This document shows, in pieces, positions 28,669-38,433 of a stretch of 64,000 nucleotides of DNA; positions within the stretch are counted from its first letter, which is position 1, and each line of letters opens with the position of its first letter. The position numbers and the translations under genes were made by a program. The notes below the pieces were generated by a model that made no database searches, was not told the DNA's origin, and saw only the letters and a list, made by a program, of their open reading frames with translations. This DNA comes from Gammaproteobacteria bacterium (GTDB taxonomy: Bacteria; Pseudomonadota; Gammaproteobacteria; UBA6429; Thiohalophilaceae): positions 1-64,000 of the forward strand of contig JAHECZ010000005.1 of NCBI GenBank assembly GCA_024641475.1. The letters are read 5' to 3'.

Positions 28669-28938
28669 TTACTCGTTTTCATCAAAGCGATTGGCCACCA
28701 GGCTGGCAAGTTGCTGCAGGGCATCGATCTCATCCGGACCATCAACTTCCAGTTCAATATTGGCACCTTTGGCGGCGGCCAGCATCATCATACCCATGAT
28801 GCTTTTTCCATTGACGCTCCGACCATTGCTGTGCACATTGATTTCAGCGGCAAAGGTTTGTGCCAGGGTGACAAATTTGGCGGCAGCGCGGGCGTGTAAA
28901 CCCAGTTTGTTCACGATCAGCACAACTTGACGTTGCAT
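28669..28938 (-). CDS. ptsO: Phosphocarrier protein NPr/HPr
   Basis: An 89-residue HPr-like protein. The phosphorylated His is in KLGLHARAAAKFV (about residue 16), and a Ser site for HprK is present near SIMGMMMLAA. Located after rapZ, ptsN and hprK, it belongs to the nitrogen-related PTS, where PtsP passes phosphate to NPr and then PtsN. No sugar-specific EII genes are nearby. Confidence 0.95.
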   Translation of the reverse strand: MQRQVVLIVNKLGLHARAAAKFVTLAQTFAAEINVHSNGRSVNGKSIMGMMMLAAAKGANIELEVDGPDEIDALQQLASLVANRFDENE

Positions 28939-28947
28939 ATTTGTTTC

Positions 28948-29805
28948 CTATGCCAGTTCGCGGTGACGTATCAGAACATTTTTTCCCAAGGTGCGCAAAT
29001 CAGCAGCAATCTTCTCGACAAAATACACCGAACGGTGGTAGCCGCCGGTACAACCGATAGCAATGGTCATGTAACTGCGTTTTTCCTGTTCGAAATTCGG
29101 TAACCACTTGAAGATGAATGCCTTGAGATCGGTATACATGTTTGTGACGTCGTCATGTGATTCCAGATATTCGATAACCGGTGGTTCTTTACCGGTGATC
29201 TGCCGCAGTTCACGTACCCAGTAAGGATTGGTTACGCAGCGTACATCAAAAACAAAATTGGCATCAATCGGGATGCCGTGTTTAAAACCGAAAGACTGCA
29301 GCAGTATGGACATACTGCCACTTGCGGCAGAACCGGCGCGGCTGCGGATCTGTTCGCGTAATTGGTGTACGGAGGTGTGACTGGTATCAATTGTCAGATC
29401 GGCACGTGAGGCAATGGGCTCAAGGAAGAGTCGTTCATGCACGATGGCTTCGTTGAGCGGTAGTTCCGTTGAAGTCAGTGGATGTTTGCGGCGGGTTTCA
29501 CTGAAACGTTTAATCAGGGTAGTGTCGTCGGCAATGAGATAAAATACCTGGGCGTCGATGTGCATGGCGCGCATGCTGGCCAGAATCTCCGGAAAGTCCT
29601 GCAGGTTTGGCGCAAGGTTACGTGCATCGATGCCCACGGCATATTTGTCATAGGCCTGGTCACCGGTGTGGGTGATTTGCTCGGCAAATGCCGGCAACAT
29701 GCCAATGGGCAGATTATCAATACAGTAATAACCCAGATCTTCCAGCGCCTGTAAGGCGATGGATTTACCGGAGCCGGATAAACCGCTGACGATGACCAGG
29801 TTCAT
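28948..29805 (-). CDS. rapZ: RNase adapter protein RapZ
   Basis: A 285-residue protein with Walker A GLSGSGKS at 8-15 and the C-terminal RNA-binding part with IGCTGGYHRSVYFVEKI. In enterics RapZ senses glucosamine-6-phosphate and presents the sRNA GlmZ to RNase E. Outside enterics its target is less clear. It overlaps hprK by 4 bases and is followed by ptsO. Confidence 0.96.
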   Translation of the reverse strand: MNLVIVSGLSGSGKSIALQALEDLGYYCIDNLPIGMLPAFAEQITHTGDQAYDKYAVGIDARNLAPNLQDFPEILASMRAMHIDAQVFYLIADDTTLIKRFSETRRKHPLTSTELPLNEAIVHERLFLEPIASRADLTIDTSHTSVHQLREQIRSRAGSAASGSMSILLQSFGFKHGIPIDANFVFDVRCVTNPYWVRELRQITGKEPPVIEYLESHDDVTNMYTDLKAFIFKWLPNFEQEKRSYMTIAIGCTGGYHRSVYFVEKIAADLRTLGKNVLIRHRELA

Positions 29806-30704
29806 AACGTTTTATGTTCCATCCAATGCGATTGACGTTCGTTAAAGTCGAGCACCGCATCATACCCTTGTTGTTGCAATCGGTGTTGCCGAACCAGTGC
29901 ATCAATTAAAACAGGGAGCGCGCGCCCGGGTCTTACTGCCAGATTTATTTGACGAACGGCAATACTCTCAATGGTACGATAAGACTGTTCCGGTGCCAGA
30001 CGGCGTGGTGCCGGTATGGTTGTCTCCTGCTGGAGATGGATAATTAAATCCAGTTCATGTTGCGGCGTAATTGCGGCGCTGCCATACATGGCAAGGATAT
30101 TTAATAGTCCCAGAGATCGTACTTCCAGAAAATTGGCCAATACCGGGAAGCACAAGCCGGTCAGACCTTTGTCTGTCGAACGATAAAATACCGGGGCATC
30201 ATCGGCAATTAATGCGTGACCTTGCTGGATCAGCTGCAATGCCAGCTCACTCTTGCCGCAACCGGGTGTACCGCTGAGTAACACGCCCATAGCGTGTATG
30301 CGCAGAAACACACCATGGACGTCCTGGGTCGCCGTCAGGGTTTCTGCCAGATGAAACGCCAACGTTTGCTGAATGTGCAATGCTGAACAGCTGCTATAGA
30401 GACAAGGTACAGGCACGCTGATGAGCGGGGTAGTGGCAGTATCACTTATTATTATAAGGCGCGGGGCACTATGCGGGTTTTTTTCCCATAGTTGCAACGC
30501 AGCGGGCAATGATTCCAGTTGGGCGGAATTAATTACGATGAGTTGTGGTGAATGTTCTGCATCCAGGGTTCCAATCCACGGACGCAATGGTTGTGTTGGA
30601 CATAAAATTAATGCTGACGCAGCGGTGTGTTCTTCGAGCCACTGTAATTGCAAACTTTGCGCAAAGCGTGCCTGTAACTCACCAAGGGTAAGCTGGGCTC
30701 GCAT
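29802..30704 (-). CDS. hprK: HPr kinase/phosphorylase
   Basis: A bifunctional enzyme that phosphorylates or dephosphorylates HPr on serine. From the ATG at 30704, two bases after the ptsN stop, it has 300 residues. Walker A is SGTPGCGKSELALQLIQQG at about 152-170. The capping residues VRSLGLLNI and the C-terminal AVRPGRALPVLIDALVRQ match the family. Enterobacteria lack this gene, while many other Proteobacteria keep it next to ptsN. An upstream in-frame start at 30725 would overlap ptsN. Confidence 0.95.
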   Translation of the reverse strand: MRAQLTLGELQARFAQSLQLQWLEEHTAASALILCPTQPLRPWIGTLDAEHSPQLIVINSAQLESLPAALQLWEKNPHSAPRLIIISDTATTPLISVPVPCLYSSCSALHIQQTLAFHLAETLTATQDVHGVFLRIHAMGVLLSGTPGCGKSELALQLIQQGHALIADDAPVFYRSTDKGLTGLCFPVLANFLEVRSLGLLNILAMYGSAAITPQHELDLIIHLQQETTIPAPRRLAPEQSYRTIESIAVRQINLAVRPGRALPVLIDALVRQHRLQQQGYDAVLDFNERQSHWMEHKTL

Positions 30705-30706
30705 GC

Positions 30707-31171
30707 TTAATGGGTTGTTTGCCAATCTACAAACAGTTGATGTAATGCCTGGGATGATTCGGCAGCCCGTAATTTTTCACGCATGGCGGGATCCCGAAAT
30801 AATTGCGCCAGTTGCGCCAGGGTTTGCAGATGTTCTGCACTGGAGTCTTCCGGCACTAACAAAGCAAATAATAAGTCCACGGGTTGTTTGTCGTTAGCAT
30901 CAAAATCAACGCCGGCATTCAATTTTATAAAGGCTCCCATTGGGCGCTGAAAATTTTTCAGACGCCCGTGGGGAATCGCGACACCATGTCCAACTCCGGT
31001 TGCACCAAGGCGTTCGCGTGCCAGTAGACTGGTAAAAACATCGGTGCCAGTGAGTGCAGCGGAGTCGCCCTGACTGATCAGGTTGCTCAGAAACTCCAGC
31101 GCGCGTTTCTTGCTCTGTGCATCAATATTACAAGCAATCCGCTCAGGCGAGATAAGTTCAGCGAGTTGCAT
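30707..31171 (-). CDS. ptsN: Nitrogen-regulatory EIIA protein PtsN
   Basis: A 154-residue EIIA-Ntr domain. The phosphorylated His lies in GVAIPHGRLKN (about residue 70). In other Proteobacteria the unphosphorylated form controls K transport and sigma-54 dependent or stress functions. It sits between hpf and hprK in the conserved rpoN block. Confidence 0.96.
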   Translation of the reverse strand: MQLAELISPERIACNIDAQSKKRALEFLSNLISQGDSAALTGTDVFTSLLARERLGATGVGHGVAIPHGRLKNFQRPMGAFIKLNAGVDFDANDKQPVDLLFALLVPEDSSAEHLQTLAQLAQLFRDPAMREKLRAAESSQALHQLFVDWQTTH

Positions 31172-31189
31172 ATAAAATAAATCTCTAAA

Positions 31190-31513
31190 TCACGTAGGGT
31201 GCTTTTGCGAGCGACCTTCGCTGCGATGATGATCAGTGAGTTTTTCTTTATGCTTCTTGATTTGTCGGTCCAGCTTGTCCGCCAGCATATCAATGGCAGC
31301 ATACATATCTGCTTCGGTTGCATCAGCAAAGACATCTGCGCCGCTGATATGTACCGTAGCTTCCGCCTTGTGACGCAATTTCTCTACAGTCAGAACAACA
31401 TGGACATTGGTGACATGATCAAAATGGCGTTCCAATTTTTCAAATTTGCTTTGCACATAGGTCTGCAGAGCCGGGGTAATATCAATATGATGGCCGGTGA
31501 TATCTAATTGCAT
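31190..31513 (-). CDS. hpf: Ribosome hibernation promoting factor (short form)
   Basis: A 107-residue RaiA/HPF-fold protein that binds the 30S decoding site in stationary phase. ITGHHIDITPALQTYVQSKF and HKAEATVHISG are the conserved parts. It lacks the C-terminal dimerisation domain of long HPF, as is normal next to rpoN in gammaproteobacteria. Confidence 0.96.
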   Translation of the reverse strand: MQLDITGHHIDITPALQTYVQSKFEKLERHFDHVTNVHVVLTVEKLRHKAEATVHISGADVFADATEADMYAAIDMLADKLDRQIKKHKEKLTDHHRSEGRSQKHPT

Positions 31514-31548
31514 AGTGTTAAACTCCCATCGTTGTGTGTTGATTTTGG

Positions 31549-33030
31549 TTAGGCTAGCCGTTTACGTTCATTAGAAGGTGGAATTACCAGCGCCTCGCGG
31601 TATTTTGCCACGGTGCGGCGTGCGACATTGATACCTTGCTCCGAGAGGATGGATGCCAGCTTGCTGTCACTCAGGGGCTTGGACGGATTTTCCGCCGCCA
31701 CCAGTTTTTTAATCAAGGCGCGAATTGCCGTCGCGGAACATTCGCCGCCGTCGTTGGTGGAGACATGGCTGGAGAAAAAATATTTCAGTTCGAAAATGCC
31801 GCGCGGGGTGTGCATATATTTTTTAGTGGTGACGCGTGAGATGGTGGACTCATGCATCCCGACCGCTTCGGCGACATCGTGTAATACCAGCGCTTTCATG
31901 GCTTCATCACCATGATCGAAGAAGCCGCGCTGCTGATCGACAATACAGCGCGCCACTTTTAATAACGTTTCACTGCGGCTGGCCAGACTTTTAATAAACC
32001 AGCGCGCTTCCTGCAGGTGGTTCTTGATGTAATTGGTATCTGCACTGTTGTGAGCCTGTTTCATCATTTGTGCATAGTGAGGATTGATGCGTACCTTGGG
32101 TGCCGCCTCCGGATTTAGCTCTACGCGCCATTGATTACGTACCTTACGCACAATGACATCCGGGATGATGTATTCGGGCTTGGAGGCGGTAATCTGCCCG
32201 CCCGGACGGGGGTTTAATGACTGTATCAGGTGTATTATCTGGCGGAGTTGATCCTCGTCAATCTTCATGCGGCGCTGTAATTGCGGGTAATCATGTTCGG
32301 CCAACAGGGCAAAATGCTGCTCAATCAGCTCTAGTGCCTGTTCACGCCATAGCGTTTCTGTCGGAAGCTGACGTAATTGCAGCAACAGGCTTTCGCGCAG
32401 ATCGCGTGCAGCCACCCCGGGTGGGTCAAAATTCTGGATACGGTGCAAGACGGCGGTGATTTCATCGAGTTCAACATCCAGCTCTTCAGGCAGTGACAAT
32501 TGAATTTCTTCCACGGCGACACTGAGATACCCGTCTTCATTAATGGAATCAATAATGGCTGTTGCGATCATTTGATCCGTTTCGCTAAAGGGGGTCAGTT
32601 CCATTTGCCAGCGTAAGTGATCTTGCAGGCTTTCTCCGGCCGTATCGGACACTTCGTATTCCCGATCATCGTCACTGCTGCCACTGCTGCTGGTGCTGCC
32701 CATCGGCTCATAACTGTCATCCCAGCTGTCGCTGGTATCGGGGAATTCCTCGGCCGCACTGCTCGATTCCTGGACTGATTCAGTCTCAGATTCAGTCGAT
32801 GCTGAGGCGGGGCTTGTCTCCTGGCCGGCGGCGAGACCGCCTTCATGTGGTAAGGGCTCAAAACTGGTTTCGCTATCGTCAGCAATTTCCAGCAGTGGAT
32901 TGGTCTCCAGCGCACTTTGAATTTCCTGCTGTAACTCCAATGTGGAGAGTTGCAACAGCTTGATTGCCTGTTGCAATTGCGGAGTCATGGTCAAATGTTG
33001 ACCGAGGCGTAGTTGTAAGGCTTGTTTCAT
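31549..33030 (-). CDS. rpoN: RNA polymerase sigma-54 factor
   Basis: From the ATG at 33030 ([20 protein letters not shown]) it has 493 residues. Region I, the activator-interacting Q/L-rich part, spans about 1-50. Region II is acidic and Ser/Glu-rich (about 55-120). The core-binding and helix-turn-helix parts follow, and the RpoN box [20 protein letters not shown] is near the C-terminus. It lies between lptB and hpf as in most gammaproteobacteria. It needs enhancer-binding ATPases, none of which is in this window. Confidence 0.97.
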   Translation of the reverse strand: MKQALQLRLGQHLTMTPQLQQAIKLLQLSTLELQQEIQSALETNPLLEIADDSETSFEPLPHEGGLAAGQETSPASASTESETESVQESSSAAEEFPDTSDSWDDSYEPMGSTSSSGSSDDDREYEVSDTAGESLQDHLRWQMELTPFSETDQMIATAIIDSINEDGYLSVAVEEIQLSLPEELDVELDEITAVLHRIQNFDPPGVAARDLRESLLLQLRQLPTETLWREQALELIEQHFALLAEHDYPQLQRRMKIDEDQLRQIIHLIQSLNPRPGGQITASKPEYIIPDVIVRKVRNQWRVELNPEAAPKVRINPHYAQMMKQAHNSADTNYIKNHLQEARWFIKSLASRSETLLKVARCIVDQQRGFFDHGDEAMKALVLHDVAEAVGMHESTISRVTTKKYMHTPRGIFELKYFFSSHVSTNDGGECSATAIRALIKKLVAAENPSKPLSDSKLASILSEQGINVARRTVAKYREALVIPPSNERKRLA

Positions 33031-33116
33031 GGGTTCCAGACAGTCTGGCCTGGCTATCATTATTGCCGACCGTAAGGGAATTCTAGCGTATTTAGTCCGG
33101 GCTGTAGAGGTTTATC

Positions 33117-33842
33117 TCAAAGGCTGAAATTCTCACCCAAATAGACCTGACGAACTTGCTTATCTGCCAGCAAGACACTGGGTTCGCCTTGGGCAATGAC
33201 TTCCCCCGCGTTGATTATGTATCCCCGATCACAGATTTTGAGCGTTTCCCTTACGTTATGGTCGGTTATCAGGATGCCAATGCCGCGATTTTTCAGATGC
33301 TGAATAATGCCCTGGATATCGAGTACGGAAATGGGGTCAACACCGGCAAAAGGCTCGTCAAGCAGGATGAACCGTGGTCGTGTCGCCAGGGCGCGGGCAA
33401 TTTCGACCCGGCGGCGTTCGCCACCGGAAAGACTCATGCCCAGGCTGTTCCTGACATGACCGATGTGCAGTTCTTCCAGCAATTCTTCCATGTCCTGTTC
33501 TTGCTGCAGGGGGCTTAATTCCTGACGGGTTTGCAGGATGGCCAGGATATTTTCTGCCACGGATAATTTGCGAAATACCGATGGTTCCTGGGGCAAATAA
33601 CCGATTCCGAGCCGGGCCCGGGCATGCATGGGCAGCATGGTGATGTCGCGTTCATCGATGGCAATCGATCCCTGGTCCGAATTGATCAGTCCCACCACCA
33701 TGTAAAACGAGGTGGTTTTACCCGCACCGTTGGGTCCCAATAGCCCGACCACTTCACCGCTTTGAATGTGAAAAGAGACGTTTTTAACGACTGTGCGTTG
33801 TTTATAACGTTTCGCCAGACCGTAGGCATTCAGGGTGTTCAT
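33117..33842 (-). CDS. lptB: LPS export ABC ATPase LptB
   Basis: The cytoplasmic ATPase that drives LptFG and pulls LPS out of the inner membrane. It is 241 residues. Walker [10 protein letters not shown] is at about 36-44, the signature is [15 protein letters not shown], and Walker B is [13 protein letters not shown]. It overlaps lptA by 4 bases. Confidence 0.97.
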   Translation of the reverse strand: MNTLNAYGLAKRYKQRTVVKNVSFHIQSGEVVGLLGPNGAGKTTSFYMVVGLINSDQGSIAIDERDITMLPMHARARLGIGYLPQEPSVFRKLSVAENILAILQTRQELSPLQQEQDMEELLEELHIGHVRNSLGMSLSGGERRRVEIARALATRPRFILLDEPFAGVDPISVLDIQGIIQHLKNRGIGILITDHNVRETLKICDRGYIINAGEVIAQGEPSVLLADKQVRQVYLGENFSL

Positions 33843-34369
33843 GGCTTGGGTTTATCCACGGCTGGTTTACTGTCCTTTTTTTCATTGGGCTGAATAATTG
33901 CGTGCACGCGCGAGTCGCTGCCGGGATCTTTGTGGGCTTTGACGACACTGTTGAGCGTGTCATATTCAATGTGATCGCCCTGAAATAAATTATTGCCCTG
34001 GGTAACCTGGGCATTGGTCTGCAACAATAGCCGTTCTTGCGCGGCGTAATATTCCATATATTCCGCCCGTGAGCGAACCAGATCATTTTGGTTATCCGGC
34101 AGCTGTTCGAGAATGGCAGGTTTGCCACGAATAACAATGACATCCAGCTTGCCGCCACGCATTTGCACGGATACTTCCTCGGCATCAATCTTCAGACTGC
34201 CTTGTTGCAGATGGACATTACCCTGATACAGACTGGTTGCCTGCTTTTCATTGATCTCGACGCGATCAGCTTGCAGGTGGATGGGCTGTTCGCGGTCAGT
34301 TTGCAAAGCCAGCACAGGGGAGGCGCAAAGGCATAAAGAGGCAAGCAAACAGGACTTAACGCGGTACAT
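33839..34369 (-). CDS. lptA: Periplasmic LPS-binding protein LptA
   Basis: From the ATG at 34369 it has 176 residues with a signal peptide ([16 protein letters not shown], about 5-20). LptA forms the beta-jellyroll bridge that carries LPS across the periplasm. [19 protein letters not shown] and the [19 protein letters not shown] repeat-like strands fit the OstA/LptA fold. Its first 14 bases overlap lptC and its stop overlaps lptB. Confidence 0.95.
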   Translation of the reverse strand: MYRVKSCLLASLCLCASPVLALQTDREQPIHLQADRVEINEKQATSLYQGNVHLQQGSLKIDAEEVSVQMRGGKLDVIVIRGKPAILEQLPDNQNDLVRSRAEYMEYYAAQERLLLQTNAQVTQGNNLFQGDHIEYDTLNSVVKAHKDPGSDSRVHAIIQPNEKKDSKPAVDKPKP

Positions 34370-34922
34370 AGATTCCCTTGGCATTGGCATCGAGCACCAG
34401 TGTGCCCTTGGTGAGATTCAAGTGCATACCGGTGGCTGAAATGGTACTGTTTTTTGCGAGGATGTCCACCATGACCTTGCTATCGGCAGTGCGCCGCGTC
34501 AAATCGATCTGAATTTCCTGAGTTTGCAATTGCATCAACTCGTTTTTATCGGCGGGTTGATTGGCCAGTACCACACTACCTTGCAGCGTGAGCACATCAC
34601 GATTGAGAAACACGATCCCGGTTTGAGCAGAAGCCTGCCAGGGCAGAGTCGAGTCTTTCAAAAATTGAATCTCCGGATATTGCATATGCACGGTGTCATC
34701 ATCCGGAAAATGCTCGACCCGATTGGCCTTGAGTTTGTAATAGGGTTTGCCGGCCGGGTCGAATACCGTCGCATTAAAATCAGTGACGAAATAATCCGGG
34801 ATGTGCTGCAACTCTGCCGGCACAAGCGGCCCACGAGTTTCCACCGTTTGTAACAACCAGCGCGTGAACAGGGCGATGGCCAGCACCACCAATAACATAA
34901 CCAGATAACGCCAGCGTGCCAT
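34356..34922 (-). CDS. lptC: LPS export protein LptC
   Basis: A 188-residue bitopic membrane protein with one N-terminal helix (about 6-24) and a periplasmic jellyroll that hands LPS from LptBFG to LptA. The DYFVTDFNATVFDPAGKPYY segment is characteristic. It lies between kdsC and lptA in the conserved order. Confidence 0.94.
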   Translation of the reverse strand: MARWRYLVMLLVVLAIALFTRWLLQTVETRGPLVPAELQHIPDYFVTDFNATVFDPAGKPYYKLKANRVEHFPDDDTVHMQYPEIQFLKDSTLPWQASAQTGIVFLNRDVLTLQGSVVLANQPADKNELMQLQTQEIQIDLTRRTADSKVMVDILAKNSTISATGMHLNLTKGTLVLDANAKGIYVPR

Positions 34923-34928
34923 GGCCCG

Positions 34929-35450
34929 CTAGCTGAAAGAATGCAACTGTTTTTCCAAAGTACCCTGCGCTTGCATGATCAATTCACATACATCACGTGC
35001 AGCGCCCCGTCCGCCAGGGTGTTCGGTTATCCAATGCGCATGTTGTTTCACCAGGGGATGGGCATCGGCAACCGCAATGGCCAAACCGGCGCGGCGCAAC
35101 ACTGGTAGATCGATCACGTCATCACCGACATAGGCAGTTTGTTCGGGTTGCAGATTGAGTTTGCCGATTAAATCCAGGTAACCGCTCAGCTTGTCGAGCT
35201 TACCTTGATAGACATGCTTGATATCGAGATTTGCCATGCGATGGTTAACGACCTGCGAATTGCGTGCAGTGATAATGGCAATTTCGACACCGGTGCGTTG
35301 TAACAATTTCATTCCCAATCCATCGCGGGCGTAGAAGGCTTTGTATTCCATGCCATTGTCACCAAAGAACAGGCTGCCGTCGGTGAGTACACCGTCGACA
35401 TCGAAGACGACAAGTTTGATTTGGGCGGCTTTGGCGAGAATATCTTGCAT
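34929..35450 (-). CDS. kdsC: KDO-8-phosphate phosphatase KdsC
   Basis: A HAD-family phosphatase that frees KDO for LPS core synthesis. It is 173 residues. The catalytic Asp pair is in VVFDVDGVLTDG (about 15-26), and VGDDVIDLPVLRRAG carries the metal ligands. It lies between kdsD and lptC. Confidence 0.97.
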   Translation of the reverse strand: MQDILAKAAQIKLVVFDVDGVLTDGSLFFGDNGMEYKAFYARDGLGMKLLQRTGVEIAIITARNSQVVNHRMANLDIKHVYQGKLDKLSGYLDLIGKLNLQPEQTAYVGDDVIDLPVLRRAGLAIAVADAHPLVKQHAHWITEHPGGRGAARDVCELIMQAQGTLEKQLHSFS

Positions 35451-35465
35451 GGCTCAAGTGGGCAG

Positions 35466-36440
35466 TTAAATCACGCCGGATCGTAACAGATCATGCATAT
35501 TAATGGCGCCTACCAGATTGTTATCGGCATCGATAACCGGCAAGGCATTCACGCGTTTGCTTTCCATCACTTGCAAGGCCTCGGCTGCCAGCTGTTCCGG
35601 TTGAATCGCTTTGCAGGGACTGGTCATGACACTGGCAATGTTAACCTGCTGAACATTGATCTGGCCGTGATCGAGGACGCGGCGCAAATCCCCATCGGTG
35701 AAGACCCCCAGTAATTTGCCATGTCTATCGACAATCGTTGTCATACCCAGGCCTTTGCCGGTCATTTCGACCAGGGCGGTGGCCAGAGTGGCATCGGCAT
35801 AGACTTTGGGGATGGCTGTATCACGATGCATGATATCGGCAACATGTAATAGCAGGCGTTTACCCAGGCGACCACCGGGATGGGAGCGCGCAAAATCATC
35901 GGCGGTAAAACCGCGTGATTCCAGCAAAGCGACAGCCAATGCATCGCCCATCACGAGGGCAGCCGTGGTGCTTGACGTGGGTGCCAGCCCCAGTGGACAA
36001 GCTTCTTTGGCGACACTGACATCCAGATTGACATCGGCTGCGCGTGACAAGCGTGAGTTCGGATTACCGGTCATGCTAATGAGTGGCACGCCCAGACGTT
36101 TGATCAACGGGACGATCGTGAGGATTTCATCGGTTTCACCGGAGTTGGACAGGGTGAGTACCACGTCTTTGGGCGTGATCATGCCCAGATCGCCATGACT
36201 GGCTTCGCCGGGGTGTACGAAAAACGCCGGGCTGCCGGTGCTGGCCAGGGTCGCCGCGATCTTGTTGGCAATGTGACCGGACTTGCCCATACCGACGACA
36301 ACAATGCGCCCCTGGCAGTGCAGCATCAGTTCGCAGGCTTTAACAAAAGTCTGATCGATACGCGTCGTCAGTGCAGTGATTGCGCTGGATTCTGTCTCAA
36401 TGACCGCTCTACCGAGCAAAATGACGTTGTGTGAATCCAT
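35466..36440 (-). CDS. kdsD: Arabinose-5-phosphate isomerase KdsD
   Basis: Converts ribulose-5-phosphate to arabinose-5-phosphate, the KDO precursor. From ATG 36440 it has 324 residues. The SIS domain (about 30-180) contains VVGMGKSGHIANKIAATL and the HPGEASHGDLGM active-site region. A CBS-domain pair fills about 205-324. Confidence 0.97.
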   Translation of the reverse strand: MDSHNVILLGRAVIETESSAITALTTRIDQTFVKACELMLHCQGRIVVVGMGKSGHIANKIAATLASTGSPAFFVHPGEASHGDLGMITPKDVVLTLSNSGETDEILTIVPLIKRLGVPLISMTGNPNSRLSRAADVNLDVSVAKEACPLGLAPTSSTTAALVMGDALAVALLESRGFTADDFARSHPGGRLGKRLLLHVADIMHRDTAIPKVYADATLATALVEMTGKGLGMTTIVDRHGKLLGVFTDGDLRRVLDHGQINVQQVNIASVMTSPCKAIQPEQLAAEALQVMESKRVNALPVIDADNNLVGAINMHDLLRSGVI

Positions 36441-36444
36441 AAAG

Positions 36445-36654
36445 TTAACTGCGGGGTTTTTCCGGATAACCGATCTCGGCAAGGTTTGCCGTCAATGCCG
36501 GGCGTGACAGGGTAGTGCCGTTAACAGTGACCTGACCAGTCGCAATGTCGACAGCGATGCTGCTAACACCGGCAAGTGTTGCCAGGCTTTCCTGTATGCG
36601 TGTGACGCAGCCGCCGCATTTAATATTTTGCGCCAGGATTATTTCTTGTGACAT
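36445..36654 (-). CDS. Heavy-metal-associated (HMA) domain protein
   Basis: A 69-residue copper-chaperone-like protein with the fold order and metal motif NIKCGGCVTRIQES (Cys 13 and 16). Such small proteins bind Cu(I) or related ions and pass them to pumps. It is an unusual insert between the exchanger gene and kdsD, where many gammaproteobacteria have nothing. No copper pump lies in this window. Confidence 0.88.
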   Translation of the reverse strand: MSQEIILAQNIKCGGCVTRIQESLATLAGVSSIAVDIATGQVTVNGTTLSRPALTANLAEIGYPEKPRS

Positions 36655-36665
36655 CGCAACCGTCC

Positions 36666-37643
36666 TTAACCATGTGCAACATTAAAATACAGTATCACCA
36701 GGTAGGCGATAAAACCACTCAATAATATGGCACCTTCGGCGCGCCGCAATCGGGCCGGACCACGGAAGCCGTATGCCAGTGCAAACAAGAGTATCGTCAT
36801 GCCGATCATATACGGGTAATCACGTTGCAATACCGCGTCTTCAATCACCAGCGGGGAGATGATGCCGGGAATACCCAATACCCCAAACAAATTGAAAATA
36901 TTCGATCCAATGACATTGCCGATGGCGATGTCGGGTTCATGTTTGTGTGCACTCATGATCGAAGCGGCTAATTCGGGCAGGCTGGTGCCGATAGCCACAA
37001 TCGTCAATCCGATGATCAGATCACTGACACCAAACCATTGGGCGATGGCGACAGCACCGTAGACCAGCAAGCGCGAACTGACGATGAGCAACACCAAGCC
37101 GAGCACGACCCACCATGCGGCCAGATTTCGCGATAATTTGGGCAATGTTGCGGCAAACTCGCTCGCCAGTGGTTCTGCTTTGGCGCGGCGTTTGCCGAGT
37201 TTGACTAGCCAGGTAAGTGTGATGAGCAGACCGGTTAGCAAGATGATGCCATCGCTGCGACTCAGAAATCCGTCGAGGAGTAAGGCCAGTGTCGCCAGCA
37301 TGACGAGAAACAGAATCGGATATTCACCACGAATGATTTCTGAGCGGATATGCAGCGGTGTAATGATAGCGGTCGTACCCAGAACCAAACCGATATTGGC
37401 AATATTCGATCCCAAGGCGTTGCCAACTGCCAGACCAGCATTACCTTGCAAAGCGGCGACGGCTGAGACGACTAATTCAGGTGCGGACGTACCGAAACCC
37501 ACAATCGTTAAGCCAATGATTAACGGTGACACGCCCAGATGCCGCGCCAGTGCCGCGGCGCCATCGACAAATCGATCCGCAGACCAAACCAATAAAATGA
37601 AACCGGCCAGCAGCGCGAGCGACGGTAAAAGCAGCGAGCTCAT
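36666..37643 (-). CDS. yrbG: Calcium/sodium antiporter (YrbG/CaxA type)
   Basis: A 325-residue inner-membrane exchanger with about ten membrane helices in two inverted halves. Each half has an alpha repeat: VGFGTSAPELVVSAVAAL in the first and VAIGTSLPELAASIMSAH in the second, with GNALGSNIANIGLVLG and GNVIGSNIFNLFGVLG as their second helices. Position next to kdsD matches E. coli yrbG. The transported ion is inferred from the family. Confidence 0.94.
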   Translation of the reverse strand: MSSLLLPSLALLAGFILLVWSADRFVDGAAALARHLGVSPLIIGLTIVGFGTSAPELVVSAVAALQGNAGLAVGNALGSNIANIGLVLGTTAIITPLHIRSEIIRGEYPILFLVMLATLALLLDGFLSRSDGIILLTGLLITLTWLVKLGKRRAKAEPLASEFAATLPKLSRNLAAWWVVLGLVLLIVSSRLLVYGAVAIAQWFGVSDLIIGLTIVAIGTSLPELAASIMSAHKHEPDIAIGNVIGSNIFNLFGVLGIPGIISPLVIEDAVLQRDYPYMIGMTILLFALAYGFRGPARLRRAEGAILLSGFIAYLVILYFNVAHG

Positions 37644-38431
37644 TATTTCGTAGGTGCTCCGCCTTGCAGTTCTTTTTCGAGTTCGTCTTCCAGCTGGCGG
37701 TCTTCTTTGGTGGCCTGTGGAATTTTTTCAGCAGGCGGATTGCCATCATGGATCAGATTGGCGCGATACTGATAGTAAGCGTCACGCATAAAGACGTACG
37801 GATCAATGCCGGATTTATCCATCGTGCGCGACGCTTCCAGATAACTGGCACGTTTATCAATCAGTCGCAGCAGAACAGCGCCATTGCGAGTGTTAATGTC
37901 ATCGATATACATCACTGGATCGGTTTTCCAGTCGACGGGGATGCTCGCGGTGTCGCGCAGTGTGCTTGGTCCGAGGAAAGGTAACACCATATAAGGTCCA
38001 TCGCCCACGCCCCAGGTGGCCAGTGTTTGGCCGAAATCTTCCTTGTGTTTGGGGAGATCCAATTCTGTGGCGACATCGAACAGACCGTAGACGCCGATGA
38101 TGGAATTGACAATCAAACGGGCAAAATCCTGTACCGCCTGGGCAAATTTGAATTGCAAAATATCATTGATGATCACGGCCACATCATCAAGATTGCTGAA
38201 AAAATTGGCGGTGCCACGTTGTAACGCAACCGGCACATAATCTTTATAAGCCTGGGCCACCGGACGGCCTACCGCACGATCCACGGTATCATTAAAGTTA
38301 TATATCGAACGGTTGACGGATTCCCATGGATCCCGTGTATCCGGCGAGGTGGCCGTAGCGCAGGCGGCACTGAGGATCGCGATGCCAAGTAACAAGCCGA
38401 AGTTGTGAAATATCCGTATGTGATTATGCAT
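37643..38431 (-). CDS. mlaA: Outer-membrane lipid-asymmetry lipoprotein MlaA (VacJ)
   Basis: A 262-residue lipoprotein with lipobox ILSAACATA near residue 24. MlaA removes phospholipid from the outer leaflet of the outer membrane and passes it to MlaC. The DPWESVNRSIYNFNDTVDRA segment and the DFGQTLATWGVGDGPYMVLP segment are family hallmarks. It lies divergent from the mlaFEDB operon, about 1 kb away. Its stop overlaps the yrbG start by one base. Confidence 0.95.
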   Translation of the reverse strand: MHNHIRIFHNFGLLLGIAILSAACATATSPDTRDPWESVNRSIYNFNDTVDRAVGRPVAQAYKDYVPVALQRGTANFFSNLDDVAVIINDILQFKFAQAVQDFARLIVNSIIGVYGLFDVATELDLPKHKEDFGQTLATWGVGDGPYMVLPFLGPSTLRDTASIPVDWKTDPVMYIDDINTRNGAVLLRLIDKRASYLEASRTMDKSGIDPYVFMRDAYYQYRANLIHDGNPPAEKIPQATKEDRQLEDELEKELQGGAPTK

Positions 38432-38433
38432 TC

